Of a DNA stretch of 64,000 bases, positions 59,138-64,000 are shown piece after piece. The translations under genes and the position numbers were made by a program. The number at the start of each line of letters is the position of its first letter. The stretch's first letter is position 1. Below the pieces are notes generated by a model. That model saw nothing but the letters and a program-made list of their open reading frames with translations. It had not been told where the DNA came from and searched no databases. The stretch spans positions 868,001 through 932,000 of the forward strand of contig JAWZYV010016058.1 in the NCBI GenBank assembly GCA_038373885.1, written 5' to 3'. The DNA is from Cheiracanthium punctorium (Eukaryota > Arthropoda > Arachnida > Araneae > Cheiracanthiidae).

Positions 59138-59183
59138 AAACTTTATATTTAGGATAATTCAAATTACCGTAAATATAAAGTTT
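59138..59183. repeat. 14-bp perfect hairpin
   Basis: AAACTTTATATTTA inverted across an 18-nt loop that itself contains a weak ATAATT/AATTA pairing. Confidence 0.85.
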
Positions 59184-59312
59184 CACCACTTTTCCACGAT
59201 AATATTAGGTGATATTTTTGTAACCTGTTTCAAATCAGCTCAGAGTCTTTACAAATGTTTCTTGGGTGGAATTTTGTGCCAGCAGAGGATTGTCTTGCGC
59301 ACTTGTCATTGG

Positions 59313-59349
<37 letters not shown>

Positions 59350-60794
59350 TATATTAGGCGATATTGCAACTTCATTTTTGCGCGATTTTAGGGTTTATCT
59401 TGTCATTGAGAACACTATTTGAGAACACTATTTTCCCAATAGATATTCTGGTATGAGGAATAAAAATACATATATTTACAAGGAAAGTAATGCTTCTAGT
59501 CTTAAAGATTTTTGCACCGAGAATAAATAAATGTCGTTATTTATCTTTCATCTAATTTTAAATCCGCAATTTAATATTTGAATTTTCTGAACGATTGGGG
59601 AAAACAGTACATATAACTCTATAATAAAGAAACGCATGCTGGAAACTTTTAAGGCGAGTCTTCTTCTTGGAGAAATTTTATTTTTAATATATTCTGATAA
59701 TTTGCATCAGTTGTTAATTATAATACAAATCTAAATATTAATTTAAAATTACATTTTAAATTTAACTGAGGTATCGTAGTACCTAAATTTTAATTTTATT
59801 TATTTATGTATTTATTTTACAATAAAATAATTTTCTATTTATAATTTACTTGAAGGTGTTTTAATTAGCTGACTTTCAAGCTCTCTGTATTATTATATTT
59901 GTATTAAAATTTATAACCATAATATTAGAGTGGAATATTGTTGTTGTTCTATTTTAATAAAGTATTGGATTTTTTAGAGTTTTATTAATCTATCGACTAG
60001 AACATTATTTACAGGTGAAAATGAAGACGCTTTGAATTACAAAAATAATGCACCTAACGCTTCAAAACGGATGAAATAAATAATTTCCAAAAAAGCTCAT
60101 ATTTTTAATAAATAAAACAAACTCTTTGAAACGAGTCTTCAAGGTAATGCATGCATTTTTTTTCCTGGTAAAATTTGAGAGTCTTTATAAAAACAGTATT
60201 AATAAGTAAGTCGTACAATAGGGAGTGCCCAAAGAGTTTTTAACATATTCATTAGATCCAAAGCAAACAGCTTTGCAACATTCTTTAGAAGGGCGCTATT
60301 CCTCATACCGTAATTTCATGTTACGGATTTTCTACAGAAAAAAAATGTAATGTACTGCTATTATATTAATTATTTAAAAACCAGGTAGATCTCACTATAT
60401 ATATATAAAACTATAATCTAAAAGTGTGTCTTCTGATTAATCAATTTCATGAGGAATTTGTAAAGTTTTACAACCTATTAAATTCCGTTCTTTATTTTCT
60501 ATAATGTATCAAATGTAATTGCGCCATATTAAGAAAAACGTAAAATGTTAAATTATAATATTAATTAGAACCTTTATTTTTGGATGAAATACGCGACTTT
60601 TAAATCCGAATTCTTCGAAAAAATAAAATAAAATGATTGTTTTCTTTATTTTTTATGAATACAAAAGGGGAAAGATGTTTTTGTTTTAAAACAGTTTAAA
60701 AATTTCTTGTTTAATGTTACTAATGCTCCTTTGGGATTAATGATTGTTTTCTCCTTGGGACCTCGATAGAACTTTTCCGTTTAAAGTTTCTTAG

Positions 60795-60830
60795 CTTTCT
60801 TTTCTCTTTCTTTTCTTTTTCTTTTTTTTC
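60795..60830. repeat. polypyrimidine tract
   Basis: 36 nt of only C and T in CTTTT-type units. It could form triplex DNA; it is not followed by an AG plus open exon. Confidence 0.85.
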
Positions 60831-62030
60831 GATTCAAAAACAGATATAAGGCAATATGTTCCCAGTAATGTTTGTGGTGTATTAATGATAAAAATATGAA
60901 AGACCCAGAGTTTACACGCTTCAACAAATGCCAAGAATATCTATTATCGTAGACTTTTCATTATTTAGGAGAAATATTTGAAGGGTATTTCCATTACTTG
61001 CTTTCCACGAGAAAAATTTGAAAATAAATTCATTTAATTTAATTCATTTTATTCATAAATAGAATGAAGCATATCCATAACGATAAGCACTATTCAAAGT
61101 TAAGCAAGTTACGGTGAGCATAAAAATTTTGATAAAAAAATTACAAACTGGTTTCACTAATCTATGAAGCACCATTCAGTTGAAGGTTTTACACAATTTT
61201 ATTAAAGTATACACACAATTAAATGCTGATAAATTTGCATGGGCACAAACTTTTGGAATCAACATTTCATCATTTTCATGGTGTTGTTTGGCTGTGAAGA
61301 AATACGTAGTTAAGAATATTTATTCTTCAAAACCTTATGCAAAAATCGACATTTTCATTCCCGAAGCTCGCCACTTCGGAAAAAGCTAGATTTTACCGGT
61401 AAAACCCATGATTTATCAGACTTCTGTCTTTTACCGTAATATATATGTATATAGTTTTATACATATAAACAAATAATATAGTTAATAAAAATACAATCCC
61501 CTTGTTCCCCCGTCTCATACTTTCCACAGCTGTCAAGAACTTCGATTCGTCAGCGTCGATTCTCAGACGTGAGCATTTTAACAGCTCATAAACGCAACTT
61601 TTTTGAAATATGGGACAGTTCATAAATGTGGCCCTCAGTAATAATAGTGTCAACACCGTCGAGAGAGCGGTTTTTATTACATCCTGCTAAAATAAAGTTA
61701 TGTTCCAAAGCAAATAGTACTAATTTAATACTTTTCGAAAGCCATGAAGCAACAAGGATCGCAGTTGCTCTAGCCCTTTGCAGATTACAAATGAACGACT
61801 AAACGCCGTCAATTCATAGGGAAATTGTTCACGTTCTTGATCAAATGAAGGCACGAATGTATTTTGGGAAAATGTCATCCTAGCCTTGCAGAAAATGTTT
61901 TTTGATACTCTTGTTGAAGTGAAGCTCATTGAAGGCGTGTAAGGGATTTTGAACGATTTCGGTACAATCCTTTTCTTGCGCTTCCAAGAATATTTTTGAT
62001 TGTAGCTTTGAATAATAATATAGCATTTTT

Positions 62031-62162
62031 TAGGCATGGTCGCGAGGCGAAAAACACTCGTCTCGCGTCTCGCAAAATAGCGTAAAAGCTTTGTCTCGTC
62101 TCGCAAAAAAGCTGAAAATCCCTGCCTCGTCTCACAAAAAATCGTCTCGCATACATCACTAG
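62031..62162. mobile_element. small MITE with CTCGTCTCGC repeats
   Basis: The left end reads TAGGCATGGTCGCGAGGCG and the reverse complement of the right end TAGTGATGTATGCGAGACG. Flanking AGCATT (62022-62027 and about 62161-62166) may be the remains of an 8-bp hAT-type duplication. Inside, CTCGTCTCGC or close variants occur at least four times (62058, 62095, 62126, 62143), separated by A runs. Non-coding. Confidence 0.6.
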
Positions 62163-63439
62163 CATTACTTTCCAGTTATGATGTAACATTTAAAGGTAAA
62201 TAGAGCTTCCAAATCATGGTTCATCAACATACTAGTCTTTATTTTTTTTCAAAATTTGGATATTCATTGACATAGTAATTTAAACTGTATTTTTCAATTT
62301 GCAAAATTTTAAGCAAACAGGTGATAATAAATAATTGTATATTAGAAAGGTGAGAATATTATGTTATTTCTATGAAAAGATTAGAATATAACTCTAGGCC
62401 AATAGAAAATGTCCTTTTCTCTAATACCATTATAAAGAAGGAAAAATTTGTTCCCTCACATTAATCTGAGTTAAATTATTCCTTCGTACAAATAATCAAC
62501 ATTGTGATAAATGAGATGTGTTTATCCACGAAATTTAAGTCACTGTCTACCGTTAAAAGTTTAAAAACCCTTTCCAGTCTAGTTCTGAGCAGACTGTGAT
62601 GTTTCCATAAACACCAGTCTTTGTCAGAATGATATTAATTTCAGCACAACTTAAAATTTTCTACTTAACACTTTTAGTGTTCTTTTGGTGATGATTAATG
62701 ATACCTCTTTTCCTAGACCTCAACAAAACTATTGAGTTATTTATTTTCTCTATTATAATGTCGTCAGACATTTTAAAGCGAGTGAACATTGGGTACATAT
62801 TATGAATCGCACTAGCATAGCATATCTCATGCTAATTCTAAATAAGCGGAACGAAAAATATAGAAAAAACTAACACGCAAAACTAACCTGACATTTTAAA
62901 CCTTGTACTGTGTACTAGACTTTCCTACCGTGACCACCGTGACCCTAGACTTTCACACTCCATCCATTTTTCATATTCAGTGTCTCGGCCACTAGGACAC
63001 GGTGAATCGTGTTAAATGTTATTAAACTGTATGTTCTATATGAAAAGTTAAAATTTTAAAAGAAATATGAAGATGTACTTATTCTATAATATATTTGTTT
63101 AAAACCGATTCCAAGAGTAAAATGGCGCTTATTGTAGCAGTTACCTGATATCACACAATCTAATAATAATCCATCAACAAAATTTTTAAATATACCTTTG
63201 TACACTTCAAAAGCATTTTGATGATTATATTAAATGAGTACATTTTTAAAATAGCCAATGAAAATTCAGTTATCAGAATTCAAATTTTATTTATATTTTG
63301 TATGGCAGTGTTTCGTAGATAATAAAACAAATCAGAGAGTTTAGGTCGGTCAAGATGTCTTTTTCAAAAATAATTATTAATTCCCAAAGCTAACACATGA
63401 AATTTAGCTTATATTCGAATCCATTTAAAAAAAAGTAGA
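62163..63439. other. AT-rich non-coding stretch
   Basis: No gene seen. 62910-63000 has CCTACCGTGACCACCGTGAC-like words and a weak tRNA A-box look-alike on the minus strand, but no B box. Confidence 0.5.
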
Positions 63440-63620
63440 AGAATCCCGTTGTATAAATTATTTTACAGTACTCTATACAACGTGTTGTGCTCATTCCAAA
63501 TAAAACCAGTTTTACAAAACTTTTACACCAGCAGTGCGTCTTTTACCCGAATATTAAACGTAGGCCACACGTAAATAACATGATGAGAACGTAAGGTGAA
63601 CGTGCTTTGAACGAGCTTTT
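63440..63620 (+). repeat. dispersed repeat, copy 2 (uninterrupted)
   Basis: Counterpart of 35205-35342 plus 36871-36905. It runs continuously through the position where copy 1 carries the mariner-like element. Non-coding. Confidence 0.6.
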
Positions 63621-64000
63621 ACTATTTGACGGCAAGAGATATAGTCTTAAAGTGGCGTCTAGATACAGCAAAGCTGCCGTACAGCATACGCAAGAAAACC
63701 ACTTGCAGTGCTACTTGGTGTCTTAATTTGGAGTTAGCGTTCTTATATCAAAAACGTTACGAGATACGCGAAAAAAAATCAGTTACAAAGGTGTTCAGCT
63801 TCATCGATTTATTGAGGGAAAACATCTAGAGCATATTAATGTTAAAAATTGAAGGCGTGAAATGCAAGACGTATGAAGGAATCATTAATGTTTTTGCCAA
63901 ATTGTACAGCACAACAGGCAGCGATAATTGCAGAATGGCGTCCGGATGCGTATTGTTGATGACGGAAAAGGTTTGATAAATGAATGAAGAATAAATGAAC
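63621..64000. other. end of window, unassigned
   Basis: The 67-residue plus frame at 63626-63829 has no known motif. From about 63876 to the end, composition is more balanced (GCACAACAGGCAGCGATAAT, GGCGTCCGGATGCG), so an exon or repeat could begin here and continue outside the window. I cannot identify it. Confidence 0.35.

Larger units (their letters stand above)
58458..62030. other. AT-rich non-coding stretch
   Basis: No gene in about 3.5 kb. It holds a 14-bp hairpin at 59138-59151 / 59170-59183 (AAACTTTATATTTA), (TA)n at 59314-59346, and a T/C-only tract at 60795-60830. 61490-61680 is less AT-rich with an open minus frame (61393-61656) lacking any known motif. The 128-residue minus frame at 61720-62106 begins inside the 62.03-kb MITE and cannot be a normal gene start. 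Confidence 0.55.

Noticed and set aside
61720..62106. 128-residue minus-strand frame
   Set aside because: Its start lies inside a MITE, and the rest has no motif and AT-biased composition. Insufficient for a gene call.
62960..63010. Possible tRNA-like A box on the minus strand
   Set aside because: No B box and no cloverleaf pairing.

Overview
This window looks like animal nuclear DNA, most likely arthropod and plausibly a spider. It is AT-rich throughout and no host gene can be called with confidence. What it holds is a dense layering of decayed DNA transposons, miniature elements (MITEs), tRNA-derived SINE pieces, microsatellites and diverged dispersed repeats. The spider suggestion rests only on my recollection of similar Tc1/mariner proteins in orb-weaver genomes. 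There is no bacterial-style gene packing, operon, CRISPR array or rRNA.

Layout. 1-22.9 kb is mostly featureless AT-rich DNA with scattered relics: a hAT-type MITE (1.34 kb), a Tc1 remnant (3.3-3.6 kb, minus), a mariner remnant (6.4-7.0 kb), an inverted-repeat element (10.9 kb), perfect hairpins (11.75, 13.3 and 21.9 kb) and a complete SINE with poly(A) tail and 13-bp target duplication (14.74-14.97 kb). 22.9-50.3 kb is a transposon graveyard: a Tigger/pogo copy (22.93-24.03), a long-arm MITE split by a hAT MITE (25.38-26.05), a Tc1 DD34E copy (27.28-28.5), a composite repeat of degenerate GGATGT-type motifs (29.87-31.11), a Tc1 copy split by a CACTG-ended element (31.18-33.19), a mariner-like copy with about 110-bp inverted ends (35.34-36.87), a 208-bp Tc1-type MITE (37.25), three more mariner-like copies (37.76-38.99, 47.32-48.55, about 48.66-49.18) and a piggyBac-type foldback MITE (49.82-50.34). 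50.3-64 kb holds a hAT/ZBED-type element with a perfect 8-bp target duplication (54.46-56.29), a 530-bp-period duplication (56.7-57.5), the second copy of an old 575-bp repeat shared with 20.2-20.75 kb, and a CTCGTCTCGC-rich MITE (62.03-62.16).

How they relate. Every transposase seen is broken by frameshifts, stops, deletions or lost catalytic residues, so nothing here looks mobile on its own. Nested insertions give relative ages and exact ends. The most interesting is a 1,548-bp element (31205-32752) inside a Tc1 left end. Removing it with one copy of TTA restores a continuous Tc1 end, which ties its uncharacterised protein to a transposon with CACTG termini and a 3-bp target duplication, as in CACTA/EnSpm elements.
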